Under the pieces are notes generated by a model that did not search any database, had not been told where the DNA came from, and saw nothing but the letters and a program-made list of their open reading frames with translations. Below, one piece after another: positions 47,508 through 58,798 of a stretch of DNA of 64,000 nucleotides (position 1 is its first letter; each line of letters begins with the position of its first letter). Both the position numbers and the translations under genes were made by a program. Origin of the DNA: Aegilops tauschii subsp. strangulata (taxonomy: Eukaryota > Streptophyta > Magnoliopsida > Poales > Poaceae); the NCBI RefSeq assembly GCF_002575655.3, contig NC_053037.3, positions 49,054,242 to 49,118,241 on the forward strand. Direction: 5' to 3'.

Positions 47508-48676
47508 GTGGGCAACTTATACTTATCCACAAATCCCCTTGATATGTATGAATGCGATGCACCAGTATCGAAAAGAACAACTGCAGTAAATGACTTAACC
47601 AAAAACTTACCTATTACTGCATCTGGTTGGGCTTCAACCTCCTCCACGTTAACGTGGTTCACTTGTCCCCTATTGAAAGGGTTGGGCTTCTTCCCAGAGC
47701 TTCCATTGCCGTTCCCATTCTTAGCTTCAGGACACTCATTGGCGTAATGTCCGGTCTTCTGGCACTTGTAGCAAGTAACATGGCTTAGATCTTTGTTGGC
47801 GGGTGTTGCCGGGTTGGAACGGTTCTGTCCGCTGCTTCTTCCATTACCATTACCATTCCCATTCTTGGAGCCACTATGGTTGTGCGTACTTCCTCCATTA
47901 TGAGTGTGGCCTCCATGGTTATGAACAAGTTCTCCCGAGTTCGGGGTGAAATGGGGTCTCTGATGAGCTCCAGAATTATACTTCCCTTGTCCATACTTCC
48001 TCTTGCGGCTGTCAATCTGTTGCTACTTCCCTTCAAGCATGAGAGCTCGATCTACCAACTCCTGGTAGTTATTGAAATTTGCCACCATCAACTGCATGCT
48101 CAGCTCATCATTCAGTCCTTCCAGAAACTTCTCCTTCTTAGATGCATCAGTAGCGACGTCATCTGGGGCATAACGTGCTAGCTTACTAAATCCATCCACA
48201 TACTGACCAACAGTGCGCCCTCCTTGGCGTAAGTTGCGAAACTAACGCTTCTTCATGGCCATAGCTCCTGCTGATACATGGGCAGTGCGAAAAGCCTGCT
48301 GGAACTGGTCCCATGTCACAGTGTCAATGGGGTAAGTGACTATAAAATTCTCCCACCATGATGCTGCGGGTCCATCAAGCTGATGTGCGGCAAAACGCAC
48401 TCTCTCCGCATCTGTGCATCCTGCAGTAGTCAACTCCCTTTCAATCTTGCGGAGCCAATCATCTGCAACAATCGGCTCGGTGCTACTAGAGAACATCGGC
48501 GGATTCAGCCTAAGAAAATGGGCTAAGTGATCAACTGGTGGTGGTGGTGGTGGGTTGTTGTCGTTGTTCCCCTGGTTCTGATTCTGGACTAGTATCTACA
48601 TCAATGCATTCTTCTGCTGGATCAACTGAGTGAGCTCCGGTGGGAAAGCAAATCCATTGTCGCGTCTCGGAGGCAT
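47508..48676 (-). pseudogene. Gypsy B gag and protease start
   Basis: From ATG 48676 (MPPRRDNGFAFPPELTQL). The gag core DDWLRKIERELTTAGCTD ... GPAASWWENF ... WDQFQQAFR is followed by a Gly/Asn-rich linker, then a CCHC zinc knuckle CYKCQKTGHYANEC (47732-47773) and the protease active site LFDTGASHSYIS. TAG codons at 48596-48598, 48242-48244 and 48023-48025 interrupt the single frame. Protease is cut by copia D at 47508 and resumes at 38780. Confidence 0.9.
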
Positions 48677-48814
48677 CTGCTGGGTTTAGAAGAGATGAGA
48701 AAACAGAATAGAATGAGGTCTAGGGGGAAAACACTACCCATATGCACATGAGACAAACACAAACATTTCACTCAATCAATCAAACAAGGGCATACAATCG
48801 GTCTAGAACTATCG

Positions 48815-49615
48815 TTACAAAAGTGCTTGGACTATACTATATACATGGTAGAATACTACTACTGGTATGGTGGTCGAATAAAAAAATTGATCGGTCGAAG
48901 ACTCCATGGTATCTGCTCCAGCTTCCTGAACATAGTCATCATCGCTATCGTCAGGATCCGAGTCGGTGTCGTCGATGATGATGTAGTTCTCCGGGCAAGT
49001 GGAATCGTCATCTTCTCCTCCTGGCGCGGGGTCTCCCATGAAAACTCCTAGCTTCCTTGTCAGGTCGTCATTCTTCTCCACTAGTACGACAATTTCCTCC
49101 ATATAATCTTCGCGAGTAGCCTTGAGTTCTTCCTCCAGTTCCGTGATCCTTGTCATCGCCTTCTTCAAATCTGTCATGCCTGCGCACATCTGGTTCTCCT
49201 GGCGTCGAATGTGCTGGTTTAACTCCTGGATGAAAGCGGCAATCGATCTATCCTTCCTGGTGCTGATCATCTCCCATTGCTCATCTCGGCGCCCACAAAT
49301 CTGATAGATAGTGTCCTTGAGATCATTGTGGTAAACTTCTCCAATGCGTCCCATGGTGATGTGAGTTGCCATACTCTTTCCTAGACTCTAGGTTGGTGCA
49401 TCAAAAGAAAACTCTATGGGCTCGGTGGCAGGCGTGAATGTCCTTCCTGGAAGTTGAACTTGAATCATCCAGCGCTCCTCTTCTGGTAAAGTGGCGTTGT
49501 AAGTCCCGGTGAAGCTTGGTATTCCGATGTTCAGGTACCTAGTGACTTCCTTCAAGTGGCGTCCAAAAGGGGTGTCTTCATCCGGTTGTGTGAACTTGAT
49601 CCTTGCATCCGCCAT
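48815..49615 (-). pseudogene. Extra upstream ORF of gypsy B (function unknown)
   Basis: A 267-codon frame between the primer site and gag: MADARIKFTQPDEDTPFG start, a globular part with GRIGEVYHNDLKDTIYQICG, a predicted coiled coil (ITELEEELKATREDYMEEI), then an acidic Asp/Ser tail. TAG at 49388-49390 splits it. It matches no gag, pol or env domain I know. Several grass gypsy families carry an extra ORF in this place, but I cannot give its function. Confidence 0.75.
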
Positions 49616-49709
49616 CCTAAAGAGTAGAAAAATGGAGAGGAGTCAGAAATGAGAAGAGAGTAGTGATCTAGGGCTTTAGCTTAGTGGTCATGTCCTACAG
49701 TCAGCGTGT

Positions 49710-49721
49710 GCTCTGATACCA
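49710..49721 (-). promoter_or_regulatory. Primer binding site for initiator tRNA-Met (gypsy B)
   Basis: On the element strand TGGTATCAGAGC, complementary to the 3' end of plant initiator tRNA-Met, four bases inside the 5' LTR. Confidence 0.92.
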
Positions 49722-49725
49722 TCTT

Positions 49726-52283
49726 TGTAGCGACCAGACCTCAAACAGTCCGATCTCTGTGCATTAGTGTCATCCCTAGATCGGTAATGCTGACACGCAC
49801 AGTACTTGAAGGATTTATAATAGAGTAGCAATCACACACGTATTACATTGAATGTCTCAAAAGAGAACTTATTACAATAAATATGGCTTAAGGCCATCTA
49901 ATACGATGACAGCGGAAGGCTTGGAAGATAAAGTGAGTCCATCAACTCCAACGGCATCACTGAGTGAAAGACCATGACCTAAGGCTCCTTACTCGTCGTC
50001 TGAAAAGTCTGCAACATAATACGTTGCAGCCCGAAAACGGGTCAGCACATGGAATATGCTGGCAATGTAACACAAGAGAGTAATGAACAGAATAAAGCTA
50101 TCACTACATGCATATATGGCTGGTGGAGGCTGTATGGTTAATATGTTTTGCGAAAAGCCAATTTTTCCCTACAACAAAGGAATATATTTTATTTAACTAT
50201 CATGGTGGTTGTTAAACATTGAGAATGGTAAACCCCATCTCAGTCCCAATTAAAAGTAATCAATAACCCAATCAACTTTTATAATTAAGAGTGATGAGAT
50301 CCACATGATAATCCAAGAACCAGATACTCAAGATGTCCATAACCGGGGATACGGCTAACCATGATTAGTTTGTACACTCTGCAGAGGTTTGTGCATTTTC
50401 CCCACAAGACTCGATCTCCTCCGTTTGATTTCTCGCACTACAAGATGTTTGAGAAACGGATGACCGAGACACAGTCTTTCCGAAGAGGTCCCCTTAACCG
50501 ATAGATAGGCCGGTACACCTACAATCCCCTACATCTGCTAGCCCATCATGGAAAGGTTTCCCACAACTTACTCAACTATGCCAGAGCCCATAATGGCATG
50601 TGGCTGCACACGGAAGTTTCTAGCATGAATAATCTTATGATCCCTTTGAGCCTGGGTGGCAGTCCATAGGAGAATCACACGGTACCCCGGGATTTCCAAA
50701 AAAAATACAGGCAATCAATGGAATTCCCCAGGTGCCTCAATCCACCCAGATGTGTATTTAAGTTGTCACCTTAAGTTAACCATTAATTAACAATCTCACA
50801 TCTGTCATGAATACTCTCAAACCCAAACCACGTCTACGAGCATAGCATAGCAATATAAGCAACGTAGAAGTAACTCCCAGGGTTTGATAATAAACAGGTG
50901 AATAGGTACTACCTCATCTACTTCCCAATCCCACAATTTAATTCACATCCTAACCATGCAATTGTTTGAGGATTGATCTAATGCAGTAAAACTGGGTATG
51001 AAAGAGGTATGATCAAAGTGTTACTTGCCTTGCTGATGATCCGCGAAACCTAGAGACTCGTAGTAGCACGCTTCGCACTCCGGGTACTCTATCGCAAACA
51101 AACAAGCATACAATAAGCAATCAAGCAAGGGCACGGGTAAAACTCAAATAAGAGATCTAACCAGAAAGTTCAACTTAAGAACTCCGGTTTGCAAAAAGAA
51201 TCAAATCAAACGAAGCAACAAAACTCAAACAGCGAAAGAAACAAGCTTCGTTTACTAATCTGGACTAAAGTCAAATTTTACAGTAGCAAAATCTTGTTTA
51301 AGTTGGTTAAACAGAAGGAGGGTTTCGAGACGAAACTCTAGGCGCTTGAATCGCCTGATTCCGATAAATGAGCGAAAAGTTATACCAGAACGAAAATCGG
51401 ATCAGAAATTGCGATCGAAAATAATCGCGGAAAAATCCGAGAAAAAGAAAAGCTGACGAACAGGCTAACGAACGAACGTTCGCTGTCTGCGGCTAAACGG
51501 TGAAAACCGTTCGTTAAAACGAACTAATGAACGGGCGTTCGCTAAATAACTAAACCGAAAAAATAAGCCGAACCGGATCTAAAAAACGGATCTAGGTTTA
51601 GAAAAAAACCGTCGGTTCTCTCGCGAAAACCGAGGCGGCGGGCTCCGGCGGCGGCGCCGCGCGGCTTAGGGTTTGGGGCGCTGGTGCGGCTGGGCTGGGC
51701 GTCGGGCGACTCGGGGCGGCGGCTTATAAAGCCCCCCCCCCCACCCGGGCGGAGTCCCGCTCGGGTACGGCCCGGGGTCGGTTTGACTATTTTTTTAAAT
51801 AATTCCGACGTGCAGAAAAAGAAAGAAAAGAAATACTAAACGGACCCAAAAATCCCGAAATAAATTTTCCCCGTCCTCTAAAAATAGGCCAGACAAGGTA
51901 AACATTTATTTGGGCCTAAAATGCAATTTTGAAAAATGCATATTTTTCCTAATTCAAATAAAATAGCGATAAAATTCCAAATAAAAATATTATTTGCTTT
52001 TAATATTAAATCTCCGATATTTCTTTATTTTGAGGAAGTCATTTTATCCTCTCTTTTTTATTTTTATAAAAGAAATATCCGAAGAGAAAATAATAAAAAT
52101 CAAACGATCTTCTTTTCAAAATTCGAGAAAAATTCGAATATGAAAATAATGAAATCCCCAACTCTCTCCGCAGGTCCTTGAGTTGCGTAGAATTTCTAGG
52201 ATCAACCAAAATGCAAAAAAAAAATTGATATGCAATGATGATCTAATGTATAACATTTTAAATTGAAAATTTGGGATGTTACA
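49726..52283 (-). repeat. Gypsy B 5' LTR (2,558 bp)
   Basis: Partner of 21903-24450. TATA box near 51722-51728. The GC-rich leader differs from the other LTR by a deletion/rearrangement around 51635-51665, and a 20-odd base insertion is present near 50711. An AT-rich A-tract segment lies at the start of the LTR (51930-52230). Confidence 0.93.
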
Positions 52284-52661
52284 GTATCCCTCCGGTATCC
52301 GGGAGTTGCATAATCTCATAGTCGAAGAAATATGTATTTGGCATGAAGAAAGCAATAGCAATAAACTGAACGATCAGTATGATAAGCTAACGGATGGGTC
52401 TTGTCCATCACATCATTCTCCTAATGATGTGATCTCGTTATCAAATGACAACACATGTCCATGGTTAGGAAATCTTAACCATCTTTGATCAACGAGCTAG
52501 TCTAGTAGAGGCTTACTAGGGAAATGGTATTTATTTATGTATTCACACATGTATTTAAGTTTCCGATCAATACAATTCTAGCATGATAATAAACCTTTAT
52601 CATGATTTAGGAAATATAATAATAACCATTTTATTGTTGCCTCTAAGGCATATTTCCATCA

Positions 52662-53874
52662 TGTTTCGCATGTAGTGTCCAACTCACGGACTTGTTAGGC
52701 CCACCTGTTTATGTTTCTACATTCATGTTTATGTTTAGGTTTTTTCTTCGTTCGTTTCTGTTTCACATCGATCGCTTTTTTTCTGGCCAGCATGTTGGCT
52801 TATTGTGGCGTGGTTCACTAATAGTTTCTTGATTCGTTGTTACAAAATAGTTTTGAAAAGAAAGAAGAAAGTGTTAAAAGGTTAATTTCAATACAAAACT
52901 ATATGTTCTTGTTTTCAATTATGCACAACAAGAAACAAACATAATTTGCTCTAGCTCAAACTCAAAGAACTATACTAAAGCTGTAAAACAGAATTTCATC
53001 GGTAGAAAAAATAGGCTAGAGCAAATGTTGATTTTCTTACAGCTGGTATTCATGCGTAAAAATCTTTCCAGTGGTCTCCTGTGAGATTATACAATTTCCT
53101 TCTCGCTCTTGTGTAAACTTGCAAAAACATTTGAATTAGAATAAGAAGCATAATTTCTTTCTTAGCCCTGATAAAAAACAAAAATAGCCTCAAATTACTA
53201 AACATTTTTTGAATTTCAGAAATATTCTTGGATTCAAAAAATATTTTTGGAATTCAAAAATGTGTTCAAGACATTAAAAATGTTCTAGGGATCAAAATTT
53301 GATCCAAATATTAAAAAATAATCTTCGATTCAAAATCTGTTATTTTATCAATAAATGTTCTAAGATTAAAAACAAATCTTGGATTCCAAAAAATCTTGAA
53401 ATTAAAAAATATTCTTGGAATTCAAAATTGGTTCTTGTAATTCAGATTATGTTCTTAAATTCAGAAAATATTCAAGGCATTCAAAAAATACTCTAAGATT
53501 GAAAAAAAATTCTTGAATTAAAAAATGATTTTGGAATACCAAAGTAATGAAGACATTTAAAAAAATGTTCTAGGGCTAAAGTTTTGATCTAACGTTCAAA
53601 AAATGGTCTTAGAATTAATAAACAATGCTTGGTATTCAAAATTGTTCTTGGAATTAATATTATGTTCTAAGATTTGATGAATGCTTAAGAATTAAATAAA
53701 TGTTTTTTGGAATTTCAACCTCAACTCAACCAGTCAAAATAGGGTAAAAACCAGTTCAGGGTTGATTCTTGTCCGGTTTTGAAAAGTGGAGGTTGTCAAG
53801 TAAACGGTATTAGAGTTCATGGTTGTATCTTAGACCCACTCAAGAGTTTAGGGTTGAAATATGCACTTCTCTCA
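52662..53874. other. Unclassified AT-rich sequence with a degenerate array
   Basis: 52662-53170 shows nothing recognisable. 53170-53720 is an irregular array of about 20-bp units made of TTCTTGGAATTCAAAAA, TTCTAGGAT and similar, in the same style as 8560-8960 but with a different core. No gene. 53720-53874 is plain sequence leading into the right copy of the flanking repeat. Confidence 0.6.
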
Positions 53875-55565
53875 ATATTATCCAATACATGCAAAAATGT
53901 TGTATGATCCAAATTTTGTTCACACATTCAAAATGTTTTGGTCCATATTTTATTCTGTTATATATTCTTTGAATTTAAATATTATTTAATGATGCAGCGT
54001 TGTATTCTGCTTACTCATGAGTTTCCTGGGACTCTGTTTGGTCTAAGCATATTTTGTGTCCGCAAAAAATAAAAATTATTATTTTTGTACTAAACTTTTA
54101 TACATTTAAAACATACATACTATACTTTAATGAGTATATTTTTGATTACTTAGTAGACATAGTTAACCACATGACAGTGTTGGTAAATTTTACTTACATT
54201 GTTCGTTGTTATACATTCATAATATACATCATTGGAATTTTTGGCTTCTATTGAATATAACTATGTGTAAAACGATTCTTTTTAAATAATATTGACAAGT
54301 GCATAAATATTTGTGTGTGATATTTTAGTACTATTAAATATCATGGTACAGATCTGTGCAATACAAATATCATGGTAGGGATATATGGAAGTAATCCCGT
54401 CCAAGAGATGGAGTCTTCTTCATTTGGCAAAAGAGTGATGTTCTATAGCCGACACCACACGTAGAACAATTGCCGTAACTTACTTCATTAGTGAATTGGT
54501 GAAAACCTTTCATCCACTACTGATTTGTGAGGGCATCTGCAACGGAGCTCTTCTTAATTGAGCTTGAACGGAAGACATCCGAAATACTGAAACAAAGTGT
54601 TTTATCTTCTTACCAGCTATCAGACTAGCAACTCACCTTGTAACCAATGCCAAGCTTGATCAAGGTGGACGCATACAAGAGGTTGATATCATCCTTACGA
54701 CCTTACCACACCGGATCGCCGTGCCCATCCAGGGTCTAGCAACATCAGTCTACCCAAACCATTTCGAGCGCAACCAAAGATTGTGCCCAAGGTGTTTAGG
54801 CTTGCAAATTGTGGCCCACTTGACACGGCATGCGCTACCAAAATGGGGGGGGGGGAGGGGTGTTTGTGCTATCTCTCTTGTCGTCCGGAGGAACGGCGCT
54901 CGCCCACGACATGCTACCATGGGTCAGGTAGTAGCGTTGATCGCCAGTTATTTTAGTGAGAAATCGAAGTAGTTAGTTAGGCTTTGGGATTCGCTGGTTT
55001 GGCCCCTTTGGGTTTTTTTTTCTTTTATGATTTCTATATCTCACTTGTATTTTCATTTTCTAGTTTTAAATAAAACCATATTTCCAACAAAAAAGTGAAC
55101 CTTTTGGTCGTGTAAGAAAAATAAAAATATGCTCAAGCACATTTAAAAAAAATATGTAATTTTAAAATTGTTTGTCATGTATTATTAAAACTGTTCAATG
55201 TATGTTCAACTTATATTTGAAATTTTCATTGTTTATGTAAAATATAATCAACACATATTTATAGTTTGTTGTGTATTTCAAAGATATTCAACATATATTT
55301 ATACAAGGTTTGACGTCTATTTAAAATATTCATATTTCTTTTTAAAATGAAATGGGAAATAAAAAGGAATAAAAGAAGACAGAAAATAAATAGGGGAAAC
55401 AAAAAATAGGACAGAAGAGAGAGAAATAAAAAAGAAACTGAAAAAGGAAAAGGGAAAAGCAAATAAAAAGAAAATAAGAAAAGGAGAATGAATTGAAATA
55501 AGAAGCAGAACGGAACAATCAAAAGAAGGAAAATAAATTTCATTGATCGGTCCATGCGGACGAGC
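53875..55565 (+). repeat. Right copy of the old direct repeat (partner 11331-12894)
   Basis: Same order of blocks as the left copy, including the purine-rich tract (55330-55500) and the end TCCATGCGGACGAGC. It contains a poly-G run (54845-54860) absent from the left copy. A short frame at 54721-54972 is not conserved between copies and is considered spurious. Confidence 0.8.
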
Positions 55566-55704
55566 GCAACAGCCCAAACGCACAGTATTGGAACCCATTG
55601 GAGCGCTCGCTATGGATGATACATACTCTTTGGGCTTTAAAAAAATTGCGCTATTTTTTTGTTGGCGAATAATTCTTGTATTACTCAAAAATCAGAAGTT
55701 ACAA

Positions 55705-55796
55705 TTACGGCGGAAGATGCTTCACTTGGTTCACTCCAGACACCTTACGTACATCGCCGAAAGGCTCTTCAAAAGTATTAACCAAAATCACGTCGT
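55705..55796 (-). pseudogene. Coding-like terminal exon, gene unrecognised
   Basis: Minus strand: a pyrimidine-leaning tract ending CAACCAG is followed by an open frame DDVILVNTFEEPFGDVRK and, eight codons later, KHLPP-stop (TAA 55705-55707). It reads like a genuine C-terminus, and its phase fits a donor AAAAG/GTGAGT in the first 435-bp repeat unit. I do not recognise the family. It is probably a fragment of a gene whose other exons are lost or scrambled by the neighbouring array. Confidence 0.4.
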
Positions 55797-55869
55797 CTGG
55801 TTGAAGATATAAGGTCAACAGTAGTTAGTGGTACAAAAGAGCTGTAAAACGGCACAATGCATGAGAAGT

Positions 55870-58479
55870 CACAATTTTAAGAGGCATTAACTCACCTTTT
55901 AACATGGATTTCGGAGGCTCGGGATAACCCATAGATTCCTAGGCTGATCCTTTTTTAGAACATCCCGACGTACTGGGGCAACAAGGTCAGGAGGTCCAGT
56001 GCTTATCACTAACAGATAGAAATATTGGTTACGTTCTGTACATGATGACAACCCGAGTAAATAACAACACTATTAGCGATTCTACTTGAACATATCTATG
56101 AAGACTGATGGAGCTCAAAAACTCTACATCATCACACCAATTCCCGGTTCCTAGAATTTATTGCTTAACTATTCATTACTTAGTACTTCCAAATGCACAT
56201 AGAGACAGTACGGAGACCATCTCTTCCTTTTTGCAATCAGAAGTGCCGAATTTGATACAGCAAGACCATCTCGCATGACTCGACCCAATCCGCCAGATGA
56301 TGGACACAATTTTAAGAGGCATTAACTCACCTTTTAACATGGATTTCGGAGGCTCGGGATAACCCATAGATTCCTAGGCTGATCCTTTTTTAGAACATCC
56401 CGACGTACTGGGGCAACAAGGTCAGGAGGTCCAGTGCTTATCACTAACAGATAGAAATATTGGTTACGTTCTGTACATGATGACAACCCGAGTAAATAAC
56501 AACACTATTAGCGATTCTACTTGAACATATCTATGAAGACTGATGGAGCTCAAAAACTCTACATCATCACACCAATTCCCGGTTCCTAGAATTTATTGCT
56601 TAACTATTCATTACTTAGTACTTCCAAATGCACATAGAGACAGTACGGAGACCATCTCTTCCTTTTTGCAATCAGAAGTGCCGAATTTGATACAGCAAGA
56701 CCATCTCGCATGACTCGACCCAATCCGCCAGATGATGGACACAATTTTAAGAGGCATTAACTCACCTTTTAACATGGATTTCGGAGGCTCGGGATAACCC
56801 ATAGATTCCTAGGCTGATCCTTTTTTAGAACATCCCGACGTACTGGGGCAACAAGGTCGGGAGGTCCAGTGCTTATCACTAACAGATAGAAATATTGGTT
56901 ACGTTCTGTACATGATGACAACCCGAGTAAATAACAACACTATTAGCGATTCTACTTGAACATATCTATGAAGACTGATGGAGCTCAAAAACTCTACATC
57001 ATCACACCAATTCCCGGTTCCTAGAATTTATTGCTTAACTATTCATTACTTAGTACTTCCAAATGCACATAGAGACAGTACGGAGACCATCTCTTCCTTT
57101 TTGCAATCAGAAGTGCCGAATTTGATACAGCAAGACCATCTCGCATGACTCGACCCAATCCGCCAGATGATGGACACAATTTTAAGAGGCATTAACTCAC
57201 CTTTTAACATGGATTTCGGAGGCTCGGGATAACCCATAGATTCCTAGGCTGATCCTTTTTTAGAACATCCCGACGTACTGGGGCAACAAGGTCAGGAGGT
57301 CCAGTGCTTATCACTAACAGATAGAAATATTGGTTACGTTCTGTACATGATGACAACCCGAGTAAATAACAACACTATTAGCGATTCTACTTGAACATAT
57401 CTATGAAGACTGATGGAGCTCAAAAACTCTACATCATCACACCAATTCCCGGTTCCTAGAATTTATTGCTTAACTATTCATTACTTAGTACTTCCAAATG
57501 CACATAGAGACAGTACGGAGACCATCTCTTCCTTTTTGCAATCAGAAGTGCCGAATTTGATACAGCAAGACCATCTCGCATGACTCGACCCAATCCGCCA
57601 GATGATGGACACAATTTTAAGAGGCATTAACTCACCTTTTAACATGGATTTCGGAGGCTCGGGATAACCCATAGATTCCTAGGCTGATCCTTTTTTAGAA
57701 CATCCCGACGTACTGGGGCAACAAGGTCAGGAGGTCCAGTGCTTATCACTAACAGATAGAAATATTGGTTACGTTCTGTACATGATGACAACCCGAGTAA
57801 ATAACAACACTATTAGCGATTCTACTTGAACATATCTATGAAGACTGATGGAGCTCAAAAACTCTACATCATCACACCAATTCCCGGTTCCTAGAATTTA
57901 TTGCTTAACTATTCATTACTTAGTACTTCCAAATGCACATAGAGACAGTACGGAGACCATCTCTTCCTTTTTGCAATCAGAAGTGCCGAATTTGATACAG
58001 CAAGACCATCTCGCATGACTCGACCCAATCCGCCAGATGATGGACACAATTTTAAGAGGCATTAACTCACCTTTTAACATGGATTTCGGAGGCTCGGGAT
58101 AACCCATAGATTCCTAGGCTGATCCTTTTTTAGAACATCCCGACGTACTGGGGCAACAAGGTCAGGAGGTCCAGTGCTTATCACTAACAGATAGAAATAT
58201 TGGTTACGTTCTGTACATGATGACAACCCGAGTAAATAACAACACTATTAGCGATTCTACTTGAACATATCTATGAAGACTGATGGAGCTCAAAAACTCT
58301 ACATCATCACACCAATTCCCGGTTCCTAGAATTTATTGCTTAACTATTCATTACTTAGTACTTCCAAATGCACATAGAGACAGTACGGAGACCATCTCTT
58401 CCTTTTTGCAATCAGAAGTGCCGAATTTGATACAGCAAGACCATCTCGCATGACTCGACCCAATCCGCCAGATGATGGA
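55870..58479. repeat. Six-copy tandem array of a 435-bp unit
   Basis: Units start at 55871, 56306, 56741, 57176, 57611 and 58046, exactly 435 bases apart, giving 6.0 copies in 2,610 bases. The only difference I found is one A/G change at 56859 (third copy). On the minus strand each unit holds an acceptor-like TTTCTATCTGTTAG, a 30-odd codon open stretch (PPDLVAPVRRDVLKKDQP) and a donor AAAAG/GTGAGT. The 63-codon frames found five times (56176-57916 starts) span unit junctions and are a by-product of the repeat. It lies about 0.3 kb past the stop codon of the FYVE-SYLF gene. Confidence 0.95.
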
Positions 58480-58798
58480 TTCAGCAGTAAAATAGTGCCT
58501 AGTGGCAATGGATGCCTGTCCCATTAATTGGATAGTGGCCATTCATTTGGCAGTGTATTTTAAAAAAATTACTCCAAAATACATACAGTACTGTTTATAG
58601 TGTATTTCATTCTGCTGATCAAATTCATAGCAAGACATTGACTTTACAGACTTCCATCCTAGGGCAACAGGTTGCAGCTGTTTATCTGAAGCAAACCCTG
58701 CCCGCCAAACTGACAGAAGCATTTTGAGAATCAACACAACTAGCTACAGTTGGAATAAAATCAAATATGTACAGATTGTGATTTTTTTTTTTGTCGTG
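58480..58798. other. Sequence between the tandem array and the FYVE-SYLF stop codon
   Basis: Likely contains the 3' UTR of the minus-strand FYVE-SYLF gene. A poly-A/T run lies at 58783-58793. Two minus-strand frames (58351-58542 and 58543-58737) have no domain. No clear AATAAA was identified. Confidence 0.45.

Larger units (their letters stand above)
21903..52283 (-). mobile_element. Gypsy B: chromodomain-type Ty3/gypsy (chromovirus), split by two copia insertions
   Basis: LTRs 21903-24450 and 49726-52283, flanked by GTATT (21898-21902) and GTATC (52284-52288), a 5-bp target duplication with one change. Without the nested elements the interior is about 5.4 kb in three pieces: 24451-25209, 36302-38780 and 47508-49725. 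Order on the minus strand: extra upstream ORF, gag, protease, RT, RNase H, integrase, chromodomain. The chromodomain after integrase places it in the chromoviruses, closest in layout to the Tekay/Del lineage. Several nonsense codons make it inactive. Confidence 0.93.
12925..52661 (-). mobile_element. Truncated Angela-like copia LTR, in three pieces, hosting the whole nest
   Basis: Pieces 12925-13386, 21637-21902 and 52284-52661 join into one minus-strand LTR of about 1.1 kb. It begins (at 52661) TGATGGAAATATGCC and includes the characteristic AGAGGCAACAATAAAA, CAACGTAACTGGGTGAT, ATCTCGGGCAAGTAACAT and CCCGTAGGGTCC blocks. The 3' end of the LTR (about 0.5 kb, normally ending CCCCAACA) is missing at the left. 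Gypsy A and gypsy B are inserted in it. No gag-pol of this element is present, so it is a solo or broken LTR. Confidence 0.85.

Noticed and set aside
54721..54972. 83-codon frame in the right flanking repeat
   Set aside because: It is broken in the left copy and depends on a poly-G run. No protein similarity.
56176..58107. Five identical 63-codon minus-strand frames as a tandem gene family
   Set aside because: Each spans a junction of the 435-bp units and arises from the repeat period. The frame uses a donor-like site as coding sequence and has no homologue I know.
55870..58479. CRISPR-like or satellite centromere array
   Set aside because: Unit length, lack of distinct spacers and the plant nuclear context exclude CRISPR. 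Only six copies and proximity to a gene argue against a centromeric satellite.
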